From contig NZ_JACOPX010000017.1 of assembly GCF_015461835.1 (NCBI RefSeq), forward strand, positions 1 to 64,000: DNA of 64,000 nt. The letters run 5' to 3'. Below are positions 27,636 to 36,526 of the stretch, one piece after another. The notes under the pieces are model-generated. The model was not told the origin of the DNA. It saw nothing but the letters and a program-made list of their open reading frames with translations, and ran no database searches. Every line of letters begins with the position of its first letter. Within the stretch, counting starts at the first letter, position 1. This DNA is from Pseudomonas neuropathica (lineage in GTDB: Bacteria; Pseudomonadota; Gammaproteobacteria; Pseudomonadales; Pseudomonadaceae). The translations under genes and the position numbers were made by a program.

Positions 27636-28403
27636 CTAGGCCTTGACCCAGCGCTGGCGGCTCCACGCACTCAACCAGTCGACCACAAACACCAGCACCA
27701 GCATCGCCAGAATCACCGTGCTGGCTTGCGCTTCCTGAAACAGGCTGAGGCTCACATAAAGCATCTGCCCCAATCCGCCAGCGCCGACAAAGCCGAGCAC
27801 GCTGGCCATGCGGATGTTGTTTTCCCAGCGGTACAGAACATAGGCGAGCAGTTGCGGCGCAAGGTTCGGCAGGGTGCCGTAGCAAAAGGCGAGGAGCGGA
27901 TTGCCGCCCTGTAAACGAATGGCTTCGGCCGGTTGCGGTGGCGTGTTTTCCAAGGCTTCGGCGAACAAGCGACCGAGCACCCCAGTGGTGTGCAAGGCGA
28001 GGGCGAGGGTGCCGGCGTTCGGGCCGAGGCCGGCGGCGAGCACCATCAGCGCGGCCCAGACCAGTTCCGGAATCGCCCGCAAGGCATTGAGCAGCAGGCG
28101 CGAGGCGCTTTGCAGCGGCCAGCCGAACCGTCCGGCGGCGGGCAGGGCGAGAACGATGCCGAACACGGCAGCGAGCAGGGTGCCGAGGGCCGACATCGCC
28201 AGAGTTTCCATCGAACCGTGCAAGATGGCTTTCAGGTAATCCGCGCTCAAGTCCGGGCTGAGAAAACGCTGCACATACGCGCCCATCTGCTTGAGGCTGG
28301 TGGCGCTGCCCACTTCGCCCAGATCCAGTCCCAGATAAGAGAAGGACGCGATGACAGCCAGCGCGATGCCGGCGATCAGCAGCAAGTTGATCAGACGATT
28401 CAT
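27636..28403 (-). CDS. ABC transporter permease, PhnE type (second copy)
   Basis: 255 aa from the ATG at 28403, overlapping the upstream permease stop by 4 bp. About six helices; the cytoplasmic coupling loop has the EAIRLQGGNPLLAFCYGTLP sequence of phosphonate-type permeases. It is the last gene of a four-gene operon. Its pair with the preceding permease should form the heterodimeric channel. Confidence 0.85.
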   Translation of the reverse strand: MNRLINLLLIAGIALAVIASFSYLGLDLGEVGSATSLKQMGAYVQRFLSPDLSADYLKAILHGSMETLAMSALGTLLAAVFGIVLALPAAGRFGWPLQSASRLLLNALRAIPELVWAALMVLAAGLGPNAGTLALALHTTGVLGRLFAEALENTPPQPAEAIRLQGGNPLLAFCYGTLPNLAPQLLAYVLYRWENNIRMASVLGFVGAGGLGQMLYVSLSLFQEAQASTVILAMLVLVFVVDWLSAWSRQRWVKA

Positions 28404-29224
28404 GTCAGCCTCCAGCGCAGCAAGCGGCTGAGTTGGTCGGCGGCCAATACCAACACCAGGAAGCACAGCAGGATACTGGCGACCTCACCGCCGGCGAACA
28501 TGCGGATCGACAGGTCGATCTGCTGACCCAGGCCGCCGGCGCCGACAAACCCCATCACCACTGACGCGCGGATCGCGCATTCCCAGCGATAGACCGTGTA
28601 CGAGAGCAGTTCTGACCCGACGTTGGGCAACGTGCCGTAAGCAAACGCCGCCAGACGGCCGCTGCCAGCCTGCAACAGTGCGTGCGCCGGACGCTGATCG
28701 GTCGATTCAAAAATCTCCGCATAGACCTTGCCGAGCATGCCGCTGTAGGTAATGGCGATGGCCAGCACACCGGCCGCCGGCCCCAACCCTACGGCGCGCA
28801 CAAACAGCAGCGCCCAGACGATTTCCGGCACGCTGCGCAGGAAAATCAACAGTCCGCGCACCGGCCAGCGCAACAGACGCCCCAGTCGGCTCGGCACGCC
28901 ACCGCGTGACGCGGCAGACAGCGACAGCGCACGACTGGCGACCAGGCCCGCCGGTATCGCCAACACCAGCGCCAAAGCCATGCCGGCGGTGGCGATGGCC
29001 AGAGTTTGCAGGGTGGCTTTGAACAGTAACTGCAGAAACGCTTCGTCGTGCGCCGGTGGCCAGAATTGCGCGACAAAACGGCCCATTTCATTCTGGCTGT
29101 CGGGCAGCAACACGCCCAGATTCAGCTCGCTGAGCTGAATGCCCGGCCACAGCAAAGCAATCGCCAGCAACGTCAGCAGCAGACGCGGCCATGCAGCGGG
29201 ATCGCGTGAATCGCCTTTCAGCAT
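28400..29224 (-). CDS. ABC transporter permease, PhnE type (first copy)
   Basis: 274 aa. Homologous to its downstream neighbour, with YAEIFESTDQRPAHALLQAG before the coupling loop AFAYGTLPNVGSELLSYT and C-terminal VVMGFVGAGGLGQQIDLSIR. It overlaps the 3' end of the ATPase gene by 7 bp. Confidence 0.86.
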   Translation of the reverse strand: MLKGDSRDPAAWPRLLLTLLAIALLWPGIQLSELNLGVLLPDSQNEMGRFVAQFWPPAHDEAFLQLLFKATLQTLAIATAGMALALVLAIPAGLVASRALSLSAASRGGVPSRLGRLLRWPVRGLLIFLRSVPEIVWALLFVRAVGLGPAAGVLAIAITYSGMLGKVYAEIFESTDQRPAHALLQAGSGRLAAFAYGTLPNVGSELLSYTVYRWECAIRASVVMGFVGAGGLGQQIDLSIRMFAGGEVASILLCFLVLVLAADQLSRLLRWRLT

Positions 29225-30015
29225 CGTGGAATCTGCACAGTCAGAGGCGCCACCGCAGCGGTCGGTGATTGCAGTTTTTCATTGGCGTAAAGCGCGTCGA
29301 GCATTTGCGGGGTGACGCGATCAGAAGGGCTGTCGAACAGAATCTGCCCGTCGCGCAGACCGATGATTCGCGGGAAGTGCGACAGCGCCAGATCCACCGC
29401 ATGCAGGCTCGCCACCAGCGTTACGTTATGTTCGCGAGCATGCCGCGAGAGGATCGACAGCGTGTGCCCGGCCATGACCGGGTCCATGGCTGACACCGGT
29501 TCGTCGGCCAAGAGGATTTCCGGCGCCTGATACAACACGCGGGCGATACCGACGCGTTGCAACTGGCCGCCAGACAATTGCTGGCAATGCGCAAATAATT
29601 TGTCGCCCAGGTCCAGTCGCGCCAACGCCGCGCGCGCACCGGCCACATCCAGCGGATGCAACAAATTCAAAAGACTTTTACCCAGACTCCATTGGCCGAG
29701 CTTGCCGGCCAGCACCGCCGTCACCACACGCTGACGCGGTGGCAGTGGCGGCGCCTGATGCACCAGACCGATTCGCGCGCGTAGACGCTGACGCAGGCGG
29801 GCGGACAAGTGCCAGGCGCGTTCGCCGAGCACTTCAATCTCGCCACTGCTGGGCCGCAGGGCGGTGGCCAGCAGGTTGAGCAAACTCGACTTACCGGCCC
29901 CGGACGGGCCAATGATGGCGACCTGTTCACCAACGCCAATCTGCAAGTCGACACCGCGCAGGGCGTCGACTCCATTGGCGTGGCGAAGGCTGCCTTGTTT
30001 GAGGCGTAGGGTCAT
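29218..30015 (-). CDS. ABC transporter ATPase, PhnC type
   Basis: 265 aa. Walker A is GPSGAGKS, the signature is LSGGQLQRVGIARVL, Walker B is ILLADEPVSAMDP and the H-loop His lies in VASLHAVDL. Domain size and sequence match PhnC-type ATPases. It shares a 4-bp overlap with the binding-protein gene. The ion imported is set by the binding protein. Confidence 0.9.
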   Translation of the reverse strand: MTLRLKQGSLRHANGVDALRGVDLQIGVGEQVAIIGPSGAGKSSLLNLLATALRPSSGEIEVLGERAWHLSARLRQRLRARIGLVHQAPPLPPRQRVVTAVLAGKLGQWSLGKSLLNLLHPLDVAGARAALARLDLGDKLFAHCQQLSGGQLQRVGIARVLYQAPEILLADEPVSAMDPVMAGHTLSILSRHAREHNVTLVASLHAVDLALSHFPRIIGLRDGQILFDSPSDRVTPQMLDALYANEKLQSPTAAVAPLTVQIPRC

Positions 30016-30875
30016 TTCAGCAGTTCGGCGGCGCGGGCGGCTTCCTCGATGCCCTTGTAGTTCTCGGGCTTGGTGTCGATGAAGCGGCTGGCTGCTTGCA
30101 GATCAAGAATCTTCTTCTGCTCAGGGTTGGCCGGGTCCAGATCAAGGAAGGCTTTTTTGATCTTCGCGGCCAGTGTCGGGTCGAGGGTGCCGCGAACGGT
30201 CCAGTTGTAATCGAAATAGGTCGGGGTGGTGGCGAAGACTTTGACCTTGTTGGTGTCGACCTTGCCGGCGTCGACCAGTTTCTGCCAGACACTGGCGTTC
30301 AGCACACCGGCGTCAACCTTGCCAGCCTGCACCCAGGCCACGGTGGCGTCGTGGGCGCCGGAGTAGGCGACACGGCTGAAATAGCCCTCAGGCTTGATGT
30401 TGTCGTTTTTCAGCATGAAGTAACGCGGCATCAGGCTGCCGGAAGTCGACGACACCGAACCGAAAGCGAAGGTCTTGCCCTTCAGGTCGGCGAGGCTATG
30501 TACATTGGGGTCAGCGGTGATGAATTTGCTGGTGAACTGCGCATCCTGTTCGCGCTGCACCAACGGAATGACTGGCGTGGTTGCGTCGGTCTTCAAGCGC
30601 GCCTGCACGAACGTGAAACCGCCGAGCCAGGCCATGTCGAGGCGATCGGTCGCGAGCGCTTCAACCACTGCCGGGTAGTCGGCCACCGGCACGAACTGCA
30701 CCTTCATGCCCAGTTGCTGTTCCAGATAAGCGCCCAGCGGTTCGAACTTGCGTAGCAGTTCGGTCGGCGCTTCATCGGGAATCGCGCTGACCCGCAAAAC
30801 GTCAGCGGCGTGCACCATCAAGGTAGAAAACGACAGGGCCAGGCCGGCGGTCAGTGCCAGTGTTCGTTTGAGCAT
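30012..30875 (-). CDS. Periplasmic binding protein of the PhnD family (phosphonate/phosphite or selenate type)
   Basis: 287 aa from the ATG at 30875 with GGAG upstream; signal peptide ends at VHAAD. The mature N-terminus LRVSAIPDEAPTELLRKF and the block ATDRLDMAWLGGFTFVQARL, then FAFGSVSSTSGSLMPRYF, are typical of PhnD-like proteins. From memory, Pseudomonas proteins with this IPDEAPTEL start are often annotated 'putative selenate ABC transporter substrate-binding protein', so an oxyanion other than phosphonate is quite possible. No C-P lyase or ptx genes are nearby. First gene of the operon. Confidence 0.82.
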   Translation of the reverse strand: MLKRTLALTAGLALSFSTLMVHAADVLRVSAIPDEAPTELLRKFEPLGAYLEQQLGMKVQFVPVADYPAVVEALATDRLDMAWLGGFTFVQARLKTDATTPVIPLVQREQDAQFTSKFITADPNVHSLADLKGKTFAFGSVSSTSGSLMPRYFMLKNDNIKPEGYFSRVAYSGAHDATVAWVQAGKVDAGVLNASVWQKLVDAGKVDTNKVKVFATTPTYFDYNWTVRGTLDPTLAAKIKKAFLDLDPANPEQKKILDLQAASRFIDTKPENYKGIEEAARAAELLK

Positions 30876-31004
30876 GGAATTCTCCGTTTCGTGAGCGTCA
30901 AAAAGTGTGAAGAGCTGAACCAGCGCGCTACGTGAGGGTAGCCGAATCGGCGAGGTTATACGTATTCGCACGCGTAAAGGCCAGCGCCATCAGGGCAGGA
31001 ACGG

Positions 31005-31724
31005 TCAAAAGCGTTCATCGAGTATTGCCGGCAGGGTGAGTTCCTTGACGTAGCTGGCCGAAGACAGACTCAGAATCATGCGCACCACCTGAACGACATC
31101 GTGAACTGGAATCAGCTGACCCTCGCCACGCTGCGCAGCCAGATCTCGCGGCGTGCTCAGCCGATCCTCGGTGTTGAGATACCCCAGATTCAGGCAAGTC
31201 ACCGCCAGACGCTGCTGTCGGTAGCCTTCGCGCAGCGTATCGGCAATCCCGCGCAGGGCGAATTTGGAGGCGCCGAAGGCGACTTCCGGACGCCCGCTTT
31301 GTGGCAGGCCCGAGGTTGATCCGGTGAGGATGATTCTGGGATGGGGGCTTTTCAGCAAAAGGGGAAGCAGGCGTTTGATCAACAGGATTGTTGCGCTGAT
31401 GTTGCAACTGACGATGGCTTGCAATTCTTCGTCCGGACTGTCGAGAAAGTCATAGGCTGGATCGAAAGCCGACTCTTCCCAGATGCCGAGGTTATAGATC
31501 AGCGTATCCAGCCCATCGTCGACGACCGCATGCTCGATGGCGTGCGCGGCTTTGGCCGGGTTCATCAGATCGGTTTCCACCCAGCGTACTGGATGCTCTG
31601 CCTTGCACACCAAACCTTCGGGACGCGTGCGGGACACACCAATCAGCGTGTCTCCCGCGTTACCCAAACCTTCGATAAAAGCTCGGCCCAAGCCTTTACT
31701 GGCACCCACCACCAAAATGTTCAT
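31005..31724 (-). CDS. Short-chain dehydrogenase/reductase
   Basis: 239 aa. The nucleotide-binding start is MNILVVGASKGLGRAFIEGL (GxxxGxG). The Ser is in ILTGSTSGLP, but the catalytic Tyr/Lys pair is not in the classical YxxxK form: the equivalent segment is FGASKFALRGIA, with Phe in place of Tyr. The NAG motif is YNLGIW. It may therefore be an atypical or weakly active SDR. Stands alone. Confidence 0.82.
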   Translation of the reverse strand: MNILVVGASKGLGRAFIEGLGNAGDTLIGVSRTRPEGLVCKAEHPVRWVETDLMNPAKAAHAIEHAVVDDGLDTLIYNLGIWEESAFDPAYDFLDSPDEELQAIVSCNISATILLIKRLLPLLLKSPHPRIILTGSTSGLPQSGRPEVAFGASKFALRGIADTLREGYRQQRLAVTCLNLGYLNTEDRLSTPRDLAAQRGEGQLIPVHDVVQVVRMILSLSSASYVKELTLPAILDERF

Positions 31725-31813
31725 CGATCCTCTCCCTGATCTGAATGCTGATGTGGGGCAGCATGCAAACAGACGACCTCTGAAATGGCAAACGAATGGG
31801 TGTGTCCGGATAT

Positions 31814-32206
31814 TTACGGCAACCTGGCAATCACCTTGATCTCGAAATCAAACCCATACAGCCAGGTCACACCAACCGCCGTCACCGTCGGATGCGGCGC
31901 CTCGCCCCAGAACTCGGTCAGCACCACATTCCAGATCGTCTCGAATTTCGACTGGGGATCAACGATGAATACGGTGACATCCACCACGTCATCGAAGCTG
32001 GCACCGGCTTCTTCAAGGATTGCATTGAGGTTAGTGAACGCCTGACGCACCTGGTTCTTCAGGTCTGGCTCTGGCGTGCCGTCCTCGGTGCTGCCGACCT
32101 GTCCCGAGACAAACAGAAAACCGTTGGAGCGAATGGCGGGCGAGTAACGGTGGCGTTCGTAAAGCGTGCGGCGTGCGGATGGAAAAACAACATCGCGCTG
32201 AGTCAT
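31814..32206 (-). CDS. RidA-family protein
   Basis: 130 aa from the ATG at 32206 with GGAG ahead. YSPAIRSNGFLFVSGQVGST, VRQAFTNLNAILEEAGASFD and VVDVTVFI are RidA (YjgF/YER057c) blocks. The catalytic-type Arg near position 105 is not seen in the usual place, so it belongs to one of the non-archetypal Rid subgroups. It is divergent from the LysR gene at 32322 with a 115-bp intergenic region, a typical regulator-target pair. Confidence 0.85.
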   Translation of the reverse strand: MTQRDVVFPSARRTLYERHRYSPAIRSNGFLFVSGQVGSTEDGTPEPDLKNQVRQAFTNLNAILEEAGASFDDVVDVTVFIVDPQSKFETIWNVVLTEFWGEAPHPTVTAVGVTWLYGFDFEIKVIARLP

Positions 32207-32321
32207 GGAAGTGTCTCCTTCATTTGAGTTGATGGAGCCACTGTAGGTATTTGCAGGCCAGCGATAAACGCGCAAGCTTGGCGTTCACTGTTTGTGAAAT
32301 CCAAACAATCGAGGGCACACC

Positions 32322-33215
32322 TTGGACCGTTTTGACGCAATGCAGGCCTTCGCCCGAGTGGTCGAGGCGGGGAGTTTCACCAAAGCGGCGGAAACCTTGC
32401 ACATGAGCAAGACCACCGTGACCCAACTGGTTCAGCAACTGGAGGCGCGCCTGCGGGTCAAGTTGCTCAATCGCACCACGCGCAAGGTCAATGTCACCGC
32501 CGATGGCGCGGCGTATTACCAACGCGTGATCCGCTTGCTCGCCGACCTCGATGATGCCGAAACCAGCCTGCCCGGCGCGGCGGCATCACCTTCGGGCCGG
32601 CTGCGAGTGGACGTCCCGAGTCCGCTCGCACGGTTGATTCTGGTGCCGGCGCTGCCTGAGTTTCACGCGCGTTATCCGGATATCCAGATCGACATGGGCG
32701 TCAGTGACCGTATTGTCGACATCATTGATGAGAACGTCGATTGCGTGGTGCGCGGCGGCGAACTCATGGACCTGTCGCTGATGGCACGCAAGGTCGCCGA
32801 TCTGCAGTTGGGAGTGTTTGCCGCACCGCAATACCTGGCGCGCGCGGGCATTCCCGCGCACCCGAGAGACCTGGAAGACAGCCACCATCGCGTGGTCGGT
32901 TTTCTCTGGGCACGCACCGGCAAACCGGTGCCATATGCCTTGCACAACGCCACTGAAAACCTGCAGATCAAGGGACGGCACGTATTGGCAGTCGATGACG
33001 GCAACGCCTACCTCGCGGCAGGCCTGGCGGGCATGGGCGTGCTGTGGCTGCCCAAGTACATGTCTGCCGCCCATCAAGCGCGTGGCGAGCTGGTGCCGCT
33101 GTTCGAAGACTGGAAACTCGCGCCGATGCCGCTTTACATTGCTTATCCGCCGAACCGGCATGTCAGCCTGAAATTGCGCGTGTTTATCGATTGGGTCGTT
33201 GAGTTAATGGCGTAG
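32322..33215 (+). CDS. LysR-family transcriptional regulator
   Basis: 297 aa with a TTG start (MDRFDAMQAFARVVEAGSFT). The helix-turn-helix is KAAETLHMSKTTVTQLVQQLE and the substrate-binding domain follows. It is of the CrgA-like group. Divergent from the RidA gene. Confidence 0.9.
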   Translation: MDRFDAMQAFARVVEAGSFTKAAETLHMSKTTVTQLVQQLEARLRVKLLNRTTRKVNVTADGAAYYQRVIRLLADLDDAETSLPGAAASPSGRLRVDVPSPLARLILVPALPEFHARYPDIQIDMGVSDRIVDIIDENVDCVVRGGELMDLSLMARKVADLQLGVFAAPQYLARAGIPAHPRDLEDSHHRVVGFLWARTGKPVPYALHNATENLQIKGRHVLAVDDGNAYLAAGLAGMGVLWLPKYMSAAHQARGELVPLFEDWKLAPMPLYIAYPPNRHVSLKLRVFIDWVVELMA

Positions 33216-33339
33216 AAGCATTGTGGTGCAGTTATTGCTAGCCGGTGTGCCAGTGCCGTCAAAAAACCAACACAATCAGGCGACTTGAAAGACTGCAGTG
33301 ATGAGATGCGTGGCTTTCAAGTCAAGGAGCTTCACCCGC

Positions 33340-34500
33340 ATGAATATGTACATCGATATCGTCGGTGCGTGCAATCTGAGCTGCCCGTCTTGCCCAATGG
33401 GCAACTCGGAAAATCTCAATTTCAAAAAAGCCATGCAGCTCGACATGTTCAAGCAGATTGTCGACAAGGCCAAGACAGAGGGCGTCGACACGATCTACCT
33501 CTATAACTGGACCGAGCCGCTGATTCATCCAAAAATTGGCGAATTTATCGAGATCATTAACGCTGCCGGTATGGGCAGCGGTATCAGCACCAACCTTAAT
33601 CTCGCCAAGAATATGGAAAAGGCCCTGATGGCCGAGCCGAGTTACTTCCGTATTTCGCTCTCGGGTTTTTACCAGGAGACCTACGAAAAGGGCCATGTCG
33701 GCGGCGATATCGAAGTTGTAAAACAAAACATGATCGCCCTGCAGGAGATCAAACAGCGCTTGGGTCTGAGGACCCGTGTAGATGTTTACTATCACCGCTA
33801 CCTGGATAACATCGAAGAAGAATCACTGATGCGCGCGTTCAGTGAGCGTCTTGGCTTCATCTTCACCACCGGGTATTCGGTGATGATGCCGCTGGAGAAG
33901 ACACTGGCCATTGTCGAGCGTGACCCGTCTGTCACGGCTACGGACATTGACACCCTGAAACGCCTCGCATTGCCGCCGTACGACGATCTCGTCAACGTCA
34001 TCCAGCAATTTCCCAAGATGGCGTGCACGCTCAAGGATGACTGGCTGGTCATCGACTGCAATGGCAACACGGTGCTTTGCTGCACGATCTTCAATCAGAC
34101 CGAGTATCAGGTTGGCAAGTACCTCGACATGCCGCTTGAAGAACTGACGCGGCGTAAATCGACGCAGAAAAACTGTGTCGACATGTGCGACCGCTGCGCC
34201 AATAAAGGCCTGCATATCTACTCGATGCATCCCAATCAGGGTGTGCTGGAGCGGCACGCGGTGAATCGCATCATCGATTTCGAGCACTTCGCCAGCCAAG
34301 GTCTCACGGTGGACAGCGAGCGTCTCGGGCGTGCGGGCGAAGTCAGCGCAGAAAACTTTGATGAAGCCCAGTACCTTCGATTGAATGACGATGTCAGGAT
34401 CGCGATTTCCCAGGGATCGTTCTCCAGCGGCTATCAGCACTACGTGCTGTGCGGGCGTCTCGAGGGACGTTTAGGCGCCGGGGTTTTCTCGGCCGTTTGA
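33340..34500 (+). CDS. Radical SAM protein with C-terminal surface-glycan-type repeat
   Basis: 386 aa from the ATG at 33340, which has AAGGAG ten bases ahead; the frame opens earlier without a site. The [4Fe-4S] motif is CNLSCPSCPMG (CxxxCxxC) at about residues 10-17. The C-terminal part has extra Cys residues (CTIFNQ, CVDMCDRCAN), suggesting a SPASM-like auxiliary cluster. The last ~40 residues (FDEAQYLRLNDDVRIAIS..GYQHYVLCGRLEGR) match the short module often found at the ends of glycosyltransferases and other polysaccharide-linked proteins. The substrate is unknown. It overlaps the convergent LysR gene by 30 bp. Confidence 0.85.
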   Translation: MNMYIDIVGACNLSCPSCPMGNSENLNFKKAMQLDMFKQIVDKAKTEGVDTIYLYNWTEPLIHPKIGEFIEIINAAGMGSGISTNLNLAKNMEKALMAEPSYFRISLSGFYQETYEKGHVGGDIEVVKQNMIALQEIKQRLGLRTRVDVYYHRYLDNIEEESLMRAFSERLGFIFTTGYSVMMPLEKTLAIVERDPSVTATDIDTLKRLALPPYDDLVNVIQQFPKMACTLKDDWLVIDCNGNTVLCCTIFNQTEYQVGKYLDMPLEELTRRKSTQKNCVDMCDRCANKGLHIYSMHPNQGVLERHAVNRIIDFEHFASQGLTVDSERLGRAGEVSAENFDEAQYLRLNDDVRIAISQGSFSSGYQHYVLCGRLEGRLGAGVFSAV

Positions 34501-35358
34501 GCCAAGGCTCAGGTTGGCGGATAACCAATCGATAAAAGACCTGGCCATGGGGTCATTTTCACTGTCGCGGTGGGTCAGCAGTGCCCAGTTTGGCCCGCGA
34601 ATAGTCGCCTCGACCAGCGGTTGCAACAAGCCGTCAGCGCGCGCCTGACGGCTTAGCAACTGACTCACCAGCGCAATCCCAAGCCCCGCGCAAGCCGCGT
34701 CCAGTAGCAGCCCCGGGTCGGAAAAATTCAACCCCTGAGCCTGCTGGCCGACATCGATACCGGCCTCGACCGCCCAATGGCTCCAGTCCATTTCCCGCTC
34801 GCCATGCAAGGTGCTGCGTTGCGCTGCCGGCGTGTTCAGCAGGCGCGGATGGCACGCCGGATAAAGTCGATCGCTTTGCAGCACTTTGAAACTGCACTCA
34901 GCCTGCGCGCTGATATCGTCGCGAATCGCGATGTCGATGGTCTGCGTGGCCATATCCGGCACCTCGTCGGTACTGTAGATCCACAGATCCACGTCGGGAT
35001 GCTGATCGCGAAAGTCCGCCAATCTTGGCAACAACCAATGCCGGGCAAACGCCGGCGTCGTGTTGAGCACCAGTTGATTGGGTTTCTGATACTGCCCCAG
35101 GCGCCGAATCCCCACTGCCAATTGCTGCAACATCGCTTGCGTGGTGCTGAGCAAATCGTGCCCGGCATCGGTTAACGCGACGCTGCGACCGCTGCGAAAA
35201 AACAACGGCTGCTCAAGGTAAGCCTCAAGGCTGCGAATCTGCTGACTGATCGCCGATTGAGTGAGGTTCAACTCGTCGGCAGCCTTGTGAAAACTGCCCA
35301 GCCGGGCGGCGGCTTCAAAGCCGCGCAGGGAGCTGAGCGGCGGCCAGTGCTTGAGCAT
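34471..35358 (-). CDS. LysR-family regulator, GcvA-like; probable regulator of the agmatine cluster
   Basis: 295 aa. MLKHWPPLSSLRGFEAAARL and the HTH AADELNLTQSAISQQIRSLE are of the GcvA/AmpR type. It is divergent from aguA with a 111-bp spacer, the classical position for a LysR activator of that operon. Ligand unknown; agmatine or carbamoylputrescine would be natural guesses. Confidence 0.9.
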   Translation of the reverse strand: MLKHWPPLSSLRGFEAAARLGSFHKAADELNLTQSAISQQIRSLEAYLEQPLFFRSGRSVALTDAGHDLLSTTQAMLQQLAVGIRRLGQYQKPNQLVLNTTPAFARHWLLPRLADFRDQHPDVDLWIYSTDEVPDMATQTIDIAIRDDISAQAECSFKVLQSDRLYPACHPRLLNTPAAQRSTLHGEREMDWSHWAVEAGIDVGQQAQGLNFSDPGLLLDAACAGLGIALVSQLLSRQARADGLLQPLVEATIRGPNWALLTHRDSENDPMARSFIDWLSANLSLGSNGRENPGA

Positions 35359-35469
35359 ATCGATAAGTTCCTCTAATCAGTTGTGCGCTAAATCCATCGT
35401 TTGTTTGCCTGTTTTCGCGTCCGTAGCATTGGCGGCGTGAACACATTGGCTTAACTAACGAGGCTTATC

Positions 35470-36522
35470 ATGCAGCACAACGATAATAAAAACAGCGTCT
35501 GGATGATGCCGGCAGAGTGGGCTACCCACGCCGCAACGTGGATGGTCTGGCCGCACAACAAAGCGCTGTGGGAGTCGGGCTGGGGTGTGACCCTGGCGCA
35601 AGTGCAGGAAGATTTTGCGCGCGTGGCCAACGCCATCGCCCGCTTCGAACCGGTGAAACTGGTGGTCGATCCGTCCGCCGTCGCCAGCGCCAAGGCATTG
35701 TGCGGGCCGAACATCGAGCTGATTGCGCTGGCCGTGAATGACAGCTGGTGCCGCGACTCAGGCCCGACCTTTGTTTGCCATCCGCAGCAAGGCCTGGCCG
35801 GTGTCAGCTGGCGCTTCAACGCCTGGGGTGGCAAGTCGGCGCATGAACTGGATGAAAGCCTGGCTCGCCGTGCGCTCAATCACCTTGGCCTGGAATGCTT
35901 CGGCACGCCGCTGAGTAATGAAGGCGGGGCGATTCATGTCGACGGCGAAGGCACGCTGATCACCACTGAATCGGTGCTGCTCAACCCCAATCGCAACCCC
36001 GGCATTGGCAAAGCGGAGATGGAAGAGATCTTCAGCCGTTTGCTCGGCGTCAAGAAAACCATTTGGCTGCCGGGCGATCCGGATTACGTCACCGGCGACA
36101 TGACCGATGGCCACGTCGATGGCGTCTGCGCCTTTGCCCGGCCTGGCGTCTTGTTGGTTGACGCAACCCACGACAAGTCGTCGGTATACGCCGAAGTGGC
36201 GCGGGAAAATCGCCGTGCACTGGAACTGGCGACCGACGCGCAGGGACGTAAATTCGAGCTGATCGAATTGTTCGAGGCCACCGACGCGGTCGACACCGAC
36301 GCCGAAGTGTTCTGTGCCTCGTACACCAATTTCTACATCGCCAATAGCGCGATCATCATGCCGGCCTACGGTATCGAGGCGGATCACGTCGCCGCCAAAG
36401 TATTGGAGCAAACCTTCCCCGGCCGCGAAGTGGTGCCGGTGCGGATCAATCATCTGGCCCATGGTGGCGGCGGCGTGCACTGCATCACGCAACAGCAGCC
36501 GGCCTGGCCAGTGAGGGGTTGA
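35470..36522 (+). CDS. aguA: Agmatine deiminase (cytosolic)
   Basis: 350 aa. Converts agmatine to N-carbamoylputrescine plus ammonia. Guanidine-group-modifying fold with VNDSWCRDSGPTFV, FNAWGGK, NEGGAIHVDGEGTLITTES (active-site Glu/His) and the catalytic Cys in GGGVHCITQQQP. No signal peptide. It is followed 4 bp later by the amidase for the next step of the same pathway. Confidence 0.93.
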   Translation: MQHNDNKNSVWMMPAEWATHAATWMVWPHNKALWESGWGVTLAQVQEDFARVANAIARFEPVKLVVDPSAVASAKALCGPNIELIALAVNDSWCRDSGPTFVCHPQQGLAGVSWRFNAWGGKSAHELDESLARRALNHLGLECFGTPLSNEGGAIHVDGEGTLITTESVLLNPNRNPGIGKAEMEEIFSRLLGVKKTIWLPGDPDYVTGDMTDGHVDGVCAFARPGVLLVDATHDKSSVYAEVARENRRALELATDAQGRKFELIELFEATDAVDTDAEVFCASYTNFYIANSAIIMPAYGIEADHVAAKVLEQTFPGREVVPVRINHLAHGGGGVHCITQQQPAWPVRG

Positions 36523-36526
36523 AACC

